Shown: one piece after another, positions 7,333 to 17,197 of the stretch
Layout: each line of letters opens with the position of its first letter
Position numbering within the stretch: position 1 is the stretch's first letter
DNA from: an uncultured Bacilli bacterium
GTDB taxonomy: Bacteria > Bacillota_I > Bacilli_A > RF39 > UBA660
Reading direction: 5' to 3'
Assembly (NCBI GenBank): GCA_910587775.1
Contig: CAJUNF010000020.1
Location: forward strand, 1 to 27,141
Length of the DNA stretch: 27,141 bases
Notes under the pieces: model-generated
The model's database searches: none
The model's input: only the letters and a program-made list of their open reading frames with translations
What the model was told of the DNA's origin: nothing
Made by a program: the position numbers and the translations under genes

Positions 7333-7363
7333 TTGATTTTTTGCGCAAAAAATTAAAAATCAA
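7333..7363 (+). promoter_or_regulatory. Palindrome and alternative hairpin in the rpoB leader
   Basis: A perfect 16-bp palindrome, T6-GCGC-A6, lies at 7337-7352. A second, mutually exclusive pairing joins 7333-7341 with 7355-7363 (9 bp). Both lie between the promoter and the ribosome binding site (GGGGTGA at 7377-7383). It could be an operator or a leader structure for rpoBC control; there is no direct evidence of function. Confidence 0.4.
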
Positions 7364-7387
7364 AAATATATTAGATGGGGTGAAATC

Positions 7388-10300
7388 GTGGCTTACACAT
7401 TAAAAAAATTCGGTGATTACCGTGATAGAAGAAGCTTTTCTAAAAGTAAAAATACGATGGAATTAGCAGATCTTCTAGAAATCCAAAAAAAATCATATAA
7501 TGATTTTCTTCTAACAGGAATTAAAGAAGTTTTTGAAGAATTATTCCCAGTAGAGAGTTTTACCGGAAATGTTACCATTGATTTTGGTGATTATTCTTTT
7601 GATGAACCAAGATATTCAATTAAAGAAGCCAAAGAAAGAATGGTTAACTATGCTGCACCATTAAAGGTTCAGGCACGAGTATTTATTCATGCAACAGGAG
7701 AAGTAAAAGAACAAGAAATTTTCTTAGGCGATATGCCATTAATGACTGATGCTGGTACATTTATCATTAATGGAGCAGAGCGAGTTATTGTATCACAATT
7801 AGTACGTTCACCAAGCGTATATTTTAAACGTGAAATCGATAAAAATGGTCGTCGCATTATTAGTGGAGAAATGATTCCAAACAAAGGAACATGGCTAGAA
7901 TTTGAATTAGATGCAAGAGATATCATGTATGTACGTATTGATCGTACTAGAAAAGTTCCAATTACAACATTCTTAAGAGCTTTAGGTCTTTCAAATAACG
8001 AAGATATAATTAGTGTTTTCGGAGAAAATGACTATTTAATGAATACATTTGAAAAAGATAGTACAAAAAATAGTGATGAAGCTTTAATTGAAATCTATGA
8101 AAAATTAAGACCAGGTGAACCAGCTACATTAGATTCAGCAAAAAATCAATTGGTAACAAGATTTTTTGATCGTTTTCGCTATGACTTAGCTAAAGTAGGA
8201 CGTTATAAATTTAATAAAAAATTAAACGTTGCTGATCGTTTATTAAATCAAACTTTAGCAGAAGATATTAAAAATGGTAAAGAAGTAGTTGTTTCAAAAG
8301 GTACTACAATTACAAAAGACATTTTAGAAAGTATTAAGCCTATTTTAAAAGAAGGATTTGGAGTACATAAAACAATTATCAATGAAGAATTAGATAATTA
8401 TGATACAATACAAGAAATTAAAGTCTTTGATAAAAATCATCCTGATAAAGTAATTAAAATTATTGGTAATGATCAAACTTCTGAAGAAAGAAGATTAACA
8501 ATACCAGATATTTATGCTTCAATTTCTTATTATTTAAATTTACATGATGGAATAGGAAATACAGATGAAATAGACCATTTAGGAAATCGTCGTGTAAGAC
8601 AAGTAGGAGAATTAATTCAAAATCAATTTAGAGTTGGTATGGCTCGTATGGAACGTGTAATTCGTGAACGTATGACAACCCAAGAAATAGAAGATGTAAC
8701 ACCAAAATCTTTAATCAACATTCGTCCAGTTACTGCTGTATTAAAAGAATTCTTTGGAAGTTCTCAGCTTTCTAAATTCATGGATCAAATCAATCCAATT
8801 GCTGAGTTAACAGATAAAAGACGTTTATCATCTCTTGGACCTGGTGGACTTTCTCGTGATCGTGCTGGAATGGACGTTCGAGATGTTAATGCATCTCACT
8901 ATGGACGTATTTGTCCAATTGAATCACCAGAAGGACAAAACATTGGACTTATCACATCTTTAGCAGGATATGCAAAAATCAATGAATATGGATTTGTTAT
9001 GACTCCATACCGTCGTGTAGTAGATGGTGTTGTACAAATGGATGATGTTGTATATATGACTGCAGACGAAGAGTCAGATTATTATATTTCACAAGCAACA
9101 GTTAAAATTGATGATAAAAATAAAATTATAGACGATGAAATTATTGTTCGTATAAATGGCGATAACGTAATGGTACGTCGTGAAGAAGTAGACTTCGTAG
9201 ACGTAGCACCTAGCCAAGTAGTATCAATTACAACAAGCTGTATACCATTCTTAAATTATGACGATGCAAACCGTACTTTAATGGGTTCAAACATGCAACG
9301 TCAAGCAGTTCCATTATTAAAAGCAGAAGCTCCAATTGTAGGAACAGGAGTAGAATGTGTAGCTGCTAAATACTCAGGTTCTTGCGTAGTTGCAAAAGCT
9401 GATGGAGTAGTAGAATATGCAGATGCAAAGAAAATTGTTGTTAAAAATGCCAAAGGTAAAGATACTTATTATCTAGCAAATTTTGAAAGAAGTAATGCCT
9501 CATCTAGCTTCAATCATCGTCCTATTGTACGCATTGGTGACCAAATTCATATGGGTCAAGTAATTGCAGATGGACCAAGCTGTGATAAAGGAGAACTAGC
9601 CTTAGGAAAAAATATGACAGTTGCCTTCATGACATATAATGGATATAACTATGAAGATGCTGTAATTTTAAATGAAAAACTAGTAAAAGATGACGTTTAT
9701 ACATCACTTCATATTGAACACTATGATATTGAATGCCGTGATACTAAATTAGGACCAGAAGAAATTACTCGTGACATTCCAAATGTTGGAGAAGAGGCAA
9801 GAAGAAATCTTGATTCTGAAGGTATTGTAAGAATTGGTACAGAGGTAAAAGAAGGAGATATCCTAGTTGGAAAAGTTACTCCAAAAGGTGTTCAAGAATT
9901 AACAAGTGAAGAAAAATTATTACATGCAATTTTTGGAGAGAAAACCAGAGAAGTAAGAGACACCTCTTTAAAAGTAGAACATGGTGCTGGTGGAATTGTT
10001 CATGATGTTAAAGTTTATACAAAAGAAAATTCAGATGAACTTCCAGCTGGAGTATTCAAAATTATTCGTGTTTATATTATTCAAAAACGTAAAATTCAAG
10101 TTGGAGACAAAATGAGTGGTCGTCATGGTAACAAAGGTGTTATTTCTCTTGTATTACCAGAAGAAGATATGCCATATTTACCAGATGGTCGTCCAGTAGA
10201 TATCATGTTAAATCCACTTGGAGTTCCATCTCGTATGAACATAGGACAAATCTTAGAAGTTCATTTAGGAATGGCTGGAAAACGCTTAGGTGTTCATTAT

Positions 10301-11011
10301 GCTACTCCAGTATTTGATGGAGCAAACTTAGATGACATTAAAGAAGAAATGTTAGAAGCCGGAATGAACGAAGATGGAAAAGTTGAACTTATAAATGGTC
10401 GTACAGGTGAACCATTTGAGCATAAAGTCAATGTAGGTGTTATGTACATGGTTAAATTACACCATATGGTTGATGATAAGTTACATGCTCGTGCAACAGG
10501 ACCTTACTCACTAGTAACACAACAACCTCTTGGAGGAAAAGCTCAATTTGGTGGACAAAGATTTGGAGAAATGGAAGTTTGGGCACTATATGCTTATGGT
10601 GCAGCTCATGTTCTTCAAGAAATTTTAACAATTAAATCAGATGATATTGTAGGTCGTGTTAAAGTTTATGAAGCTTTAGTAAAAGGAAAAACAGTAAATC
10701 AAGCTGGTGTTCCAGAATCCTTCCGCGTATTAATTAAAGAATTCCAAGCATTAGGTTTAGATGTTCAAATTCTTGATAATACAGATACACTTTTAGATTT
10801 AAAAGATATTGAAGAAGAGGAAGAAAAAGAAGAAACCATTAAGATTGACGAAATAGACTTAAGCGATTTAGAACCAGTGGAAGAACCAGAAACAACAGAA
10901 GAAAATATTCCAGATGAAGAAAATGAGTTTGAAAATGATCTTGATGATTTAGAATTTCCAGAAGATATAGATCTGGATAATGAAGATATGGAAAGTGGTG
11001 ATATTCTATGA
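7388..11011 (+). CDS. rpoB: RNA polymerase subunit beta
   Basis: 1207 residues, full length, with GTG start and GGGGTGA before it. All conserved blocks are present: the N-terminal protrusion and lobe, the rifampicin-binding cluster around 459-485, CPIESPEGQNIGL, the GDKMSGRHGNKG catalytic block, and the C-terminal clamp segment FGEMEVWALYAYGAAH. The beta subunit forms one half of the polymerase catalytic cleft. Two residues in the rifampicin pocket differ from the sensitive type: K463 at E. coli position 513 (Gln) and D476 at position 526 (His). The last 70 or so residues form a strongly acidic tail (many Glu/Asp) beyond the conserved end. The stop overlaps the rpoC start by four bases (ATGA), indicating coupled translation. 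Confidence 0.98.
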   Translation: MAYTLKKFGDYRDRRSFSKSKNTMELADLLEIQKKSYNDFLLTGIKEVFEELFPVESFTGNVTIDFGDYSFDEPRYSIKEAKERMVNYAAPLKVQARVFIHATGEVKEQEIFLGDMPLMTDAGTFIINGAERVIVSQLVRSPSVYFKREIDKNGRRIISGEMIPNKGTWLEFELDARDIMYVRIDRTRKVPITTFLRALGLSNNEDIISVFGENDYLMNTFEKDSTKNSDEALIEIYEKLRPGEPATLDSAKNQLVTRFFDRFRYDLAKVGRYKFNKKLNVADRLLNQTLAEDIKNGKEVVVSKGTTITKDILESIKPILKEGFGVHKTIINEELDNYDTIQEIKVFDKNHPDKVIKIIGNDQTSEERRLTIPDIYASISYYLNLHDGIGNTDEIDHLGNRRVRQVGELIQNQFRVGMARMERVIRERMTTQEIEDVTPKSLINIRPVTAVLKEFFGSSQLSKFMDQINPIAELTDKRRLSSLGPGGLSRDRAGMDVRDVNASHYGRICPIESPEGQNIGLITSLAGYAKINEYGFVMTPYRRVVDGVVQMDDVVYMTADEESDYYISQATVKIDDKNKIIDDEIIVRINGDNVMVRREEVDFVDVAPSQVVSITTSCIPFLNYDDANRTLMGSNMQRQAVPLLKAEAPIVGTGVECVAAKYSGSCVVAKADGVVEYADAKKIVVKNAKGKDTYYLANFERSNASSSFNHRPIVRIGDQIHMGQVIADGPSCDKGELALGKNMTVAFMTYNGYNYEDAVILNEKLVKDDVYTSLHIEHYDIECRDTKLGPEEITRDIPNVGEEARRNLDSEGIVRIGTEVKEGDILVGKVTPKGVQELTSEEKLLHAIFGEKTREVRDTSLKVEHGAGGIVHDVKVYTKENSDELPAGVFKIIRVYIIQKRKIQVGDKMSGRHGNKGVISLVLPEEDMPYLPDGRPVDIMLNPLGVPSRMNIGQILEVHLGMAGKRLGVHYATPVFDGANLDDIKEEMLEAGMNEDGKVELINGRTGEPFEHKVNVGVMYMVKLHHMVDDKLHARATGPYSLVTQQPLGGKAQFGGQRFGEMEVWALYAYGAAHVLQEILTIKSDDIVGRVKVYEALVKGKTVNQAGVPESFRVLIKEFQALGLDVQILDNTDTLLDLKDIEEEEEKEETIKIDEIDLSDLEPVEEPETTEENIPDEENEFENDLDDLEFPEDIDLDNEDMESGDIL

Positions 11012-14000
11012 TAGCCGTTAACAATTTTAAAGGAATAAAAGTAGGAATCGCTTCCCCAGAAAAAATAAGAGAATGGTCATATGGTGAGATTAAAAAGCCT
11101 GAAACCATTAATTACCGTACATTAAAACCAGAAAGAGATGGTCTTTTCTGCGAGAAAATTTTTGGACCAACCAAAGATTATGAATGTGCTTGTGGAAAAT
11201 ATAAAAGACTTCGTTATAAAAATGTTATTTGTGATAGATGTGGCGTTGAAGTAACAAAAAGTAAGGTTCGTCGTGAGCGTATGGGACACATTGAGCTTGC
11301 GGCTCCTTGCAGCCATATTTGGTTTTTTAAAGGAGTACCTTCTAAAATGGGACTTGTCCTTGACATGTCTCCAAGAGATTTAGAAGAAGTATTATATTTT
11401 GTAAGTTATGTTGTTTTAGATCCAGGTAGCGCACCTCTTGCTAAAAAACAAACACTTTCTGATAAAGAATATCGTGCTTATTATGAAAAATATGGTACAA
11501 GTTTTAAAGTTGGAATGGGTGCAGAAGCCATTAAAACTTTACTTTCAGAAGTAGATATTACAAAAGAAATAGAAGATTTAAGAAAAGAACTTGAAGGTGC
11601 AACTGGTCAAAAACGTATTCGTTTAGGAAAACGTTTAGAATGTTTAGTATCTTTTGAAGAATCTGGAAATCGTCCAGAATGGATGATTTTAGATGTTCTA
11701 CCAGTAATTCCACCAGATTTACGTCCAATGATTCAATTAGATGGTGGAAGATTTGCAACAAGTGATTTAAATGATTTATATCGTCGTATTATTAATCGTA
11801 ATAATCGTTTGAAAAAATTATTAGAACTTGGAGCACCTACTATTATTGTTCAAAATGAAAAACGTATGTTACAAGAAGCTGTTGACTCTCTATTAGATAA
11901 TGGACGTCGTGGAAGAAGTGTAACTGCTGCTGGAAATCGTCCATTAAAGAGTTTATCTAGCATGTTAAAAGGAAAACAAGGACGTTTCCGTCAAAATTTA
12001 CTTGGAAAACGTGTTGACTACTCAGGTCGTTCAGTTATCGTAGTAGGACCTAACCTAAAAATGTATCAATGTGGAATTCCAAAAGAAATGGCGCTTGAAT
12101 TATTTAAACCACATGTAATTCATGGGCTTGTAGAACGTGGACTTGCTCATAACATTAAAGGAGCTAAGAAATTAATTGAAACACGTGATGATGCTGTATG
12201 GGATATTGTAGAAGATGTAATTACGGAACATCCAGTTATGTTAAACCGTGCCCCAACACTTCACCGTTTAGGTATTCAAGCATTCGAACCAAAATTAGTT
12301 GGTGGAAAAGCAATCCGCTTACACCCACTTGTTTGTACTGGATTTAATGCTGACTTCGATGGAGACCAAATGGCAATTCATATTCCATTATCTGAAGAAG
12401 CCAAAGCAGAAGCAAGACTTTTAATGCTTGGTGCAAATAACATTCTAAATCCAAAAGATGGAAAACCAATCGTAACACCATCACAAGATATGGTACTAGG
12501 AAACTGTTATATTACCATGGAAAAAGCTGGTGAAGAGCATGAAGGAAAAGTTTATAAAGATCCAAATGAAGTATTAATGGCTTATGAACGTAAAGAAATT
12601 ACTCTTCATACAAGAATTGCTGTTCCAGTTCGTTCATTTAAACATAAATTATTTACAGAAGAACAAAAAGATAAATACTTAGTAACAACTTGTGGAAAAA
12701 TTATTTTTAACGAAATATTACCAGATAGTTATCCTTTCGTTAATGAAGGTTCAAAAGAAAATATTGAAGGAATTACTCCAAGTAAATATTTCTTAAGTAT
12801 GGGAACAGATATTAAAACTGCTATTGAAAATATGCCACTTACAAAACCTTTTGTTAAAAAAACATTAGGACAAATTATTGCGCAAATTTTCAAAAGATAT
12901 AAAACTACAGAAACAAGCATGATGCTTGATAAATTAAAAGACTTAGGATTTAAGTATTCAACAATTGCAGGTATTACAGTATCAGCTGCTGATATTGTTC
13001 CAAGTAAAACAAAACACCAAGTGATTGAAGAAGGAAATGCCTTAGTTGAAAAAATTAATAAACAATATAAACGTGGTTTAATTACAGAAGATGAACGTTA
13101 CAATAATGTAATTGATGTATGGACAAAAGCCAACAAAAAAATCCAAAAAGAGTTAGAAGAAATTTCAAGCTCAGACTTCGATAATCCATTATTCATGATG
13201 ATGAACTCTGGAGCACGTGGATCTATTTCCAACTTCTCACAACTTGCTGGTATGCGTGGATTAATGGCTAAACCAGATGGTTCAACCGTTGAAATTCCAA
13301 TTACTTCAAACTTTAGTGAAGGATTAGACGTTTCAGAATTCTTCTTATCAAGTCATGGATCAAGAAAAGGATCAGCCGATACAGCACTTCGTACAGCAGA
13401 CTCAGGATATCTAACACGTCGTTTAGTAGATGTAGCACAAGATATTATTGTTAAAGAATTTGACTGTGGATCAATCCATGGTGTTGAAGTTTATGATTTA
13501 TTAAACGATAAAGATGGTTCTGTGATCGAATCTTTAGGAGAACGTATTTTAGGACGTTACAGTGCTCAAAAAATTGTTCATCCAGAAACAAAAGCTTTAA
13601 TTTTAGATAAAGGTGAGATGATCACTGAAAATATAGTTAAGAAAATTGAAGATGCTGGTATTAAACGAATTGAAATACGTAGTGCTCTAACATGTAAAAC
13701 TCCAAATGGAGTATGTCAAAAATGTTATGGACGTAACCTTGCAACAGGAAATCTTGTTGAAACAGGAGAAGCGGTTGGTATTATGGCTGCACAATCTATT
13801 GGAGAACCAGGTACCCAACTTACCATGCGTACATTCCATACAGGTGGAGTTGCTGGTGGAGACGATATTACACAAGGTCTTCCAAGAGTTGAAGAATTAT
13901 TTGAAGCAAGAAATCCAAAAGGAAAAGCGACAATTGCAGAAATTAATGGTAAAGTTGCTTCCATTAAAGAGGACAATGGAAAATATAAAATTGTAGTAGA

Positions 14001-14673
14001 AAATGATGTAGAAGCAAGAGAACATGTTACAAATTACAACATGAAACTAAGAGTTCATGAAGGTGATAATGTAGTAGCTGGAGATAAATTAACTGAAGGT
14101 GCAATTAGTCCAAAAGAATTACTTGCTGTAACAGATCCAATTACTGCTCAAGAATACATATTAAAAGAAATTCAAATGGTTTACAAATTACAAGGTGTTG
14201 ATATTTCAGATAAACATATTGAATTAATTGTAAAACGTATGATTAGTAAAGTTCGTATTGTTGATGCTGGAGATACAGAATTAGTAGAAGGATTAACAAT
14301 TTCTCTTCATGACTTTACAGAAGCAAATAAACCAGTTATCTTACGTGGTGGAGTACCAGCAAAAGGACGTCCAATTATGCTTGGTATTACAAAGAGCTCA
14401 TTAGAAACAGATTCTTTCTTATCTGCTGCATCTTTCCAAGAAACAACTCGAGTATTAACAGATGCTGCAATAAAAGGAAAAGTAGATTACTTAAGAGGAT
14501 TAAAAGAAAATGTTATTATTGGTAAACTGATTCCAGCAGGAACAGGTGCAAAACAATATAGTGATATTAATATGATCCTTGAAAAAGAATTTCTAGATGA
14601 TGAACCAAGTGAAGTTTTAGAAGAAAAACTTATGGATGAAGATCTAATTACAGAAGAGAATAATGAAGAATAG
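11008..14673 (+). CDS. rpoC: RNA polymerase subunit beta-prime
   Basis: 1221 residues, close to the Bacillus length. The N-terminal zinc ribbon has C60, C62, C75 and C78. The catalytic NADFDGDQ supplies the three Mg-binding aspartates D449, D451 and D453. The second zinc site lies around residues 815-905 (FDCG, then LTCKTPNGVCQKC). The bridge-helix and trigger-loop region is seen in MMMNSGARGS and GIMAAQSIGEPGTQLTMRTFH. With RpoB it forms the active centre. The start ATG overlaps the rpoB stop, and GGTGAT at 10997-11002 is the ribosome binding site. No large lineage insertion is seen. It ends in a Glu-rich tail and a strong terminator. Confidence 0.98.
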   Translation: MIAVNNFKGIKVGIASPEKIREWSYGEIKKPETINYRTLKPERDGLFCEKIFGPTKDYECACGKYKRLRYKNVICDRCGVEVTKSKVRRERMGHIELAAPCSHIWFFKGVPSKMGLVLDMSPRDLEEVLYFVSYVVLDPGSAPLAKKQTLSDKEYRAYYEKYGTSFKVGMGAEAIKTLLSEVDITKEIEDLRKELEGATGQKRIRLGKRLECLVSFEESGNRPEWMILDVLPVIPPDLRPMIQLDGGRFATSDLNDLYRRIINRNNRLKKLLELGAPTIIVQNEKRMLQEAVDSLLDNGRRGRSVTAAGNRPLKSLSSMLKGKQGRFRQNLLGKRVDYSGRSVIVVGPNLKMYQCGIPKEMALELFKPHVIHGLVERGLAHNIKGAKKLIETRDDAVWDIVEDVITEHPVMLNRAPTLHRLGIQAFEPKLVGGKAIRLHPLVCTGFNADFDGDQMAIHIPLSEEAKAEARLLMLGANNILNPKDGKPIVTPSQDMVLGNCYITMEKAGEEHEGKVYKDPNEVLMAYERKEITLHTRIAVPVRSFKHKLFTEEQKDKYLVTTCGKIIFNEILPDSYPFVNEGSKENIEGITPSKYFLSMGTDIKTAIENMPLTKPFVKKTLGQIIAQIFKRYKTTETSMMLDKLKDLGFKYSTIAGITVSAADIVPSKTKHQVIEEGNALVEKINKQYKRGLITEDERYNNVIDVWTKANKKIQKELEEISSSDFDNPLFMMMNSGARGSISNFSQLAGMRGLMAKPDGSTVEIPITSNFSEGLDVSEFFLSSHGSRKGSADTALRTADSGYLTRRLVDVAQDIIVKEFDCGSIHGVEVYDLLNDKDGSVIESLGERILGRYSAQKIVHPETKALILDKGEMITENIVKKIEDAGIKRIEIRSALTCKTPNGVCQKCYGRNLATGNLVETGEAVGIMAAQSIGEPGTQLTMRTFHTGGVAGGDDITQGLPRVEELFEARNPKGKATIAEINGKVASIKEDNGKYKIVVENDVEAREHVTNYNMKLRVHEGDNVVAGDKLTEGAISPKELLAVTDPITAQEYILKEIQMVYKLQGVDISDKHIELIVKRMISKVRIVDAGDTELVEGLTISLHDFTEANKPVILRGGVPAKGRPIMLGITKSSLETDSFLSAASFQETTRVLTDAAIKGKVDYLRGLKENVIIGKLIPAGTGAKQYSDINMILEKEFLDDEPSEVLEEKLMDEDLITEENNEE

Positions 14674-14699
14674 ACTTAAAAAAGTCTTTTCTTTTTTTT
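14672..14699 (+). terminator. Terminator of the rpoBC operon
   Basis: AGACTT (14672-14677), loop AAAA, AAGTCT (14682-14687), then TTTTC and eight T. The left arm starts within the TAG stop. Confidence 0.88.
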
Positions 14700-14706
14700 A
14701 CTTAAA

Positions 14707-14715
14707 TGATAGAAT
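14707..14715 (+). promoter_or_regulatory. Extended -10 promoter of the 14740 gene
   Basis: TGA followed by TAGAAT (14710-14715). The -35 position falls in the T run of the rpoC terminator (TTTTCT) and is poor, so the extension would have to carry recognition. Confidence 0.5.
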
Positions 14716-14739
14716 AAAGCACATTGAAAGTGTGATAAA

Positions 14740-15357
14740 ATGAAACTAAATAAAAACTATTGTATCTTTCATATTGAAGGAGAACAAATTACATTTTTAA
14801 GAAAATTAAAAGAATCAAAAATTGAGTATAAAGCCGAATTATCTAATATAGCAGTAAACAAAGAATTGGGTGCAATGGATTTTTACATTGGATATGATGA
14901 TATCATTAGTTTTTTAAATATAGTTTACGAAACGACAAAAAAGCAAGAAGAAATATTAGGTGTTTATGTCTTAAGTAATAACAATTGGGTATTAATAGAT
15001 ATTCCATCAAGCATAGCAAATAACTTACCAAAAAGAAAAGAAGAACGAAATGAAGTAGATACACAACCAAGAATCATGAAAGTTATAGATGGTCAAAATG
15101 AAAATTTAAGTGAAGAATTATTTATACCTTATTATGCCAATTGGATGATTCATTATACTATAGGAGAAGAAACTGCAAGATTATTTGAACTTGGAAAGCA
15201 TCAATATGGTGTATCATTTCAAATTAGATTACAACATCCAGAAGCATATTTAGAAAAAAGTGTAGTAAAGACTATGAAAGATTTCTTCAAAATACCACAA
15301 TACACACAATATAAAAAAATATTGAAACGTGACTTAAGTGAAGAAAAAAATAAATAA
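14740..15357 (+). CDS. Unrecognised soluble protein of 205 residues
   Basis: I do not recognise this protein. It is 205 residues, without a signal peptide or membrane segment, and mixed alpha/beta by appearance. The first 75 residues alternate short hydrophobic strands with charged turns. A linker rich in Lys/Glu at about 97-107 leads to a second part containing a YYANWMIHYTIGEE segment and a basic helical end. It stands alone between rpoC and ezrA, with its own terminator on each side. The start is set by GTGTGAT before ATG. Codon use looks like that of its neighbours, so it is probably a normal chromosomal gene of the lineage. Confidence 0.7.
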   Translation: MKLNKNYCIFHIEGEQITFLRKLKESKIEYKAELSNIAVNKELGAMDFYIGYDDIISFLNIVYETTKKQEEILGVYVLSNNNWVLIDIPSSIANNLPKRKEERNEVDTQPRIMKVIDGQNENLSEELFIPYYANWMIHYTIGEETARLFELGKHQYGVSFQIRLQHPEAYLEKSVVKTMKDFFKIPQYTQYKKILKRDLSEEKNK

Positions 15358-15370
15358 ATTGATGAAGAAG

Positions 15371-15396
15371 CAAGTAAGAAGTTTACTTGTTTTTTT
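15371..15396 (+). terminator. Terminator after the 14740 gene
   Basis: CAAGTAA (15371-15377) pairs with TTACTTG (15383-15389) around a 5-nt loop, followed by seven T. Confidence 0.85.
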
Positions 15397-15437
15397 CGAT
15401 TTTCAAACTCATTTTTTCGCCATAACTTTACAAAATA

Positions 15438-15446
15438 TGATAAAAT
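15438..15446 (+). promoter_or_regulatory. Extended -10 promoter of the ezrA operon
   Basis: TGA plus TAAAAT (15441-15446), 25 bases before the ezrA ATG. No -35 resembling TTGACA is present at the right distance. Confidence 0.5.
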
Positions 15447-15471
15447 AAAAATAAGACTAGGAAGTGATAAA

Positions 15472-17190
15472 ATGTCACAATCAACATTCATTTTAATTGG
15501 TATTGCTTATTATTTGTTTTCTGTAGCAATAGTAGTTGTAGTTTTGAATTTTATTGCCAAAAGAGATAAGAAAAAATATCAAACAGAAATTAATGAATTA
15601 GAGCGAGAAAAAAACTTAATTATATCAGCTTCTATTATGTCAGAACTAAATAAAGTAGAACCACTTGTAAATAATGCAGATATGCAAGAATTATATAATG
15701 AATGGAAAAGACGTTTTAATGAATTAAAAGAATCAGAAGTTCCTAAAATAACGGACCAATTAATTGAAATTGAACAACTATTTCAAGAAAAGAAATATAA
15801 AGAATTAAAACAAAAATTAACAGAGACTGAACTGGATGTATATTATGTAAAAACAAAATCGAACTTTCTACTAGATGAGATTAAAGAAATTACGCTAAGT
15901 GAAGTAAGAAATCGAGAAACAATTACAAAGTTAAAGGCACGTTATCGAGAGATAAGAAATAAATATATGAAAGAAAAAGATCAATATGAAATTATTTCAT
16001 CTCCTTTAGATTTGCAGTTTGAAAATATTGACAAATTGTTTGGAGCTTTCGAATTATCCATGGATAAAAATGCATATCAAGAAGTAGGAAGAATTGTGAA
16101 AGCAATTGATGACACGATAGGAAATTTAGAAATTGTGATTGAAGAATCTCCAGGAATTATTGCAATGGGAAAAGTTTTAATTCCGAAAAAAATGAAAGAA
16201 ATCAATTCAATTTATGAAAAAATGAAAAAAGAAGGTTATAATTTAGAATTTTTGAATTTACCTTATAATCTGACAGAATCTAATAAAAAAATTACAGATA
16301 TCTTTCAACGTTTAAATGTTTTAAATATTGAAGATTCTACATTTGAACTTAAAACAATGATAGATTACTTTGATTCTCTTTATAATGATTTTGATAAAGA
16401 ACGTATTTCAAGAAAAATATTTGATGACTATCAACGAAGTATTTTGATAAAAGTAACAAAATTAATTAAAATTAATAATAAGTTAATTCGAAAATTAGAT
16501 GATATAAAATATAGCTATGACTTAACGGATGAAGATGTTTCTGTGATTGATGAAATAAAAGAAGAATTAGCTAAAATAAGAGAAAAATATGATGAAATTA
16601 TTGAAATTCATCGAGCACATCGTCATAGTTTTAGTCATTTAGGAAAAGAAATGGAAGTATTAAATGCTAAACTTACACATACAGAAGAAAAATTAGAAAC
16701 AGCACTAAGAACTCTTGGAAGTTTAAAAGAAGATGAACTAAGAGCAAGAGAACAATTAGATGAAATTAAAATAATACTAAATAAAGCAAAACAGCAAATG
16801 AAAAGCTACAAGCTTCCAGTTGTTCCTAAAAAATATTTTGTAGAATTAAGTGAAGCAACAGAAGCAATTGCTAATATGGTAAAAGAATTAGAACGTACGC
16901 CAATATCTATAAAAGTATTAAATACTAGAGTAGATACAGCAAGAGATTTAGTTTTGAAACTATTAAATACTACCAAAGAAACCATTAAGACGGCTAAAAT
17001 GGCAGAAACAGCCATTGTTTATGGAAATCGCTATAGACCAGTGAATAAAGATGTTGATTTTGGTTTAACAAAAGCTGAAAATGCTTTCTATAAAGGTAAT
17101 TTTAAATCATCATTAGAAAATGCCATTGTAGCAATCAACATTATAGAACCAGGAATACACAAAAGATTAATAGAAGAATACGGAGAGTGA
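15472..17190 (+). CDS. ezrA: Septation ring formation regulator EzrA
   Basis: 572 residues. A single N-terminal membrane helix (about 6-29) is followed by KRDKKK and a long cytoplasmic helical array of spectrin-like repeats. The C-terminal signature ETAIVYGNRYRP, with LTKAE and IEPG afterwards, identifies EzrA. In Bacillus the protein binds FtsZ and penicillin-binding proteins, prevents polar Z-rings and helps shift between elongation and division. Length is near the usual 560-570. It heads an operon with the HAD gene seven bases later and nifZ beyond. GAAGTGAT precedes the ATG. Confidence 0.95.
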   Translation: MSQSTFILIGIAYYLFSVAIVVVVLNFIAKRDKKKYQTEINELEREKNLIISASIMSELNKVEPLVNNADMQELYNEWKRRFNELKESEVPKITDQLIEIEQLFQEKKYKELKQKLTETELDVYYVKTKSNFLLDEIKEITLSEVRNRETITKLKARYREIRNKYMKEKDQYEIISSPLDLQFENIDKLFGAFELSMDKNAYQEVGRIVKAIDDTIGNLEIVIEESPGIIAMGKVLIPKKMKEINSIYEKMKKEGYNLEFLNLPYNLTESNKKITDIFQRLNVLNIEDSTFELKTMIDYFDSLYNDFDKERISRKIFDDYQRSILIKVTKLIKINNKLIRKLDDIKYSYDLTDEDVSVIDEIKEELAKIREKYDEIIEIHRAHRHSFSHLGKEMEVLNAKLTHTEEKLETALRTLGSLKEDELRAREQLDEIKIILNKAKQQMKSYKLPVVPKKYFVELSEATEAIANMVKELERTPISIKVLNTRVDTARDLVLKLLNTTKETIKTAKMAETAIVYGNRYRPVNKDVDFGLTKAENAFYKGNFKSSLENAIVAINIIEPGIHKRLIEEYGE

Positions 17191-17197
17191 TTATCTT

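Noticed and set aside
7687..7926. Antisense frame inside rpoB, and similar antisense frames elsewhere
   Set aside because: Composition and codon pattern follow the sense gene; no expression signals.
13687..13996. Open frames on both strands inside rpoC
   Set aside because: They shadow highly conserved rpoC coding sequence and have no own ribosome binding site.
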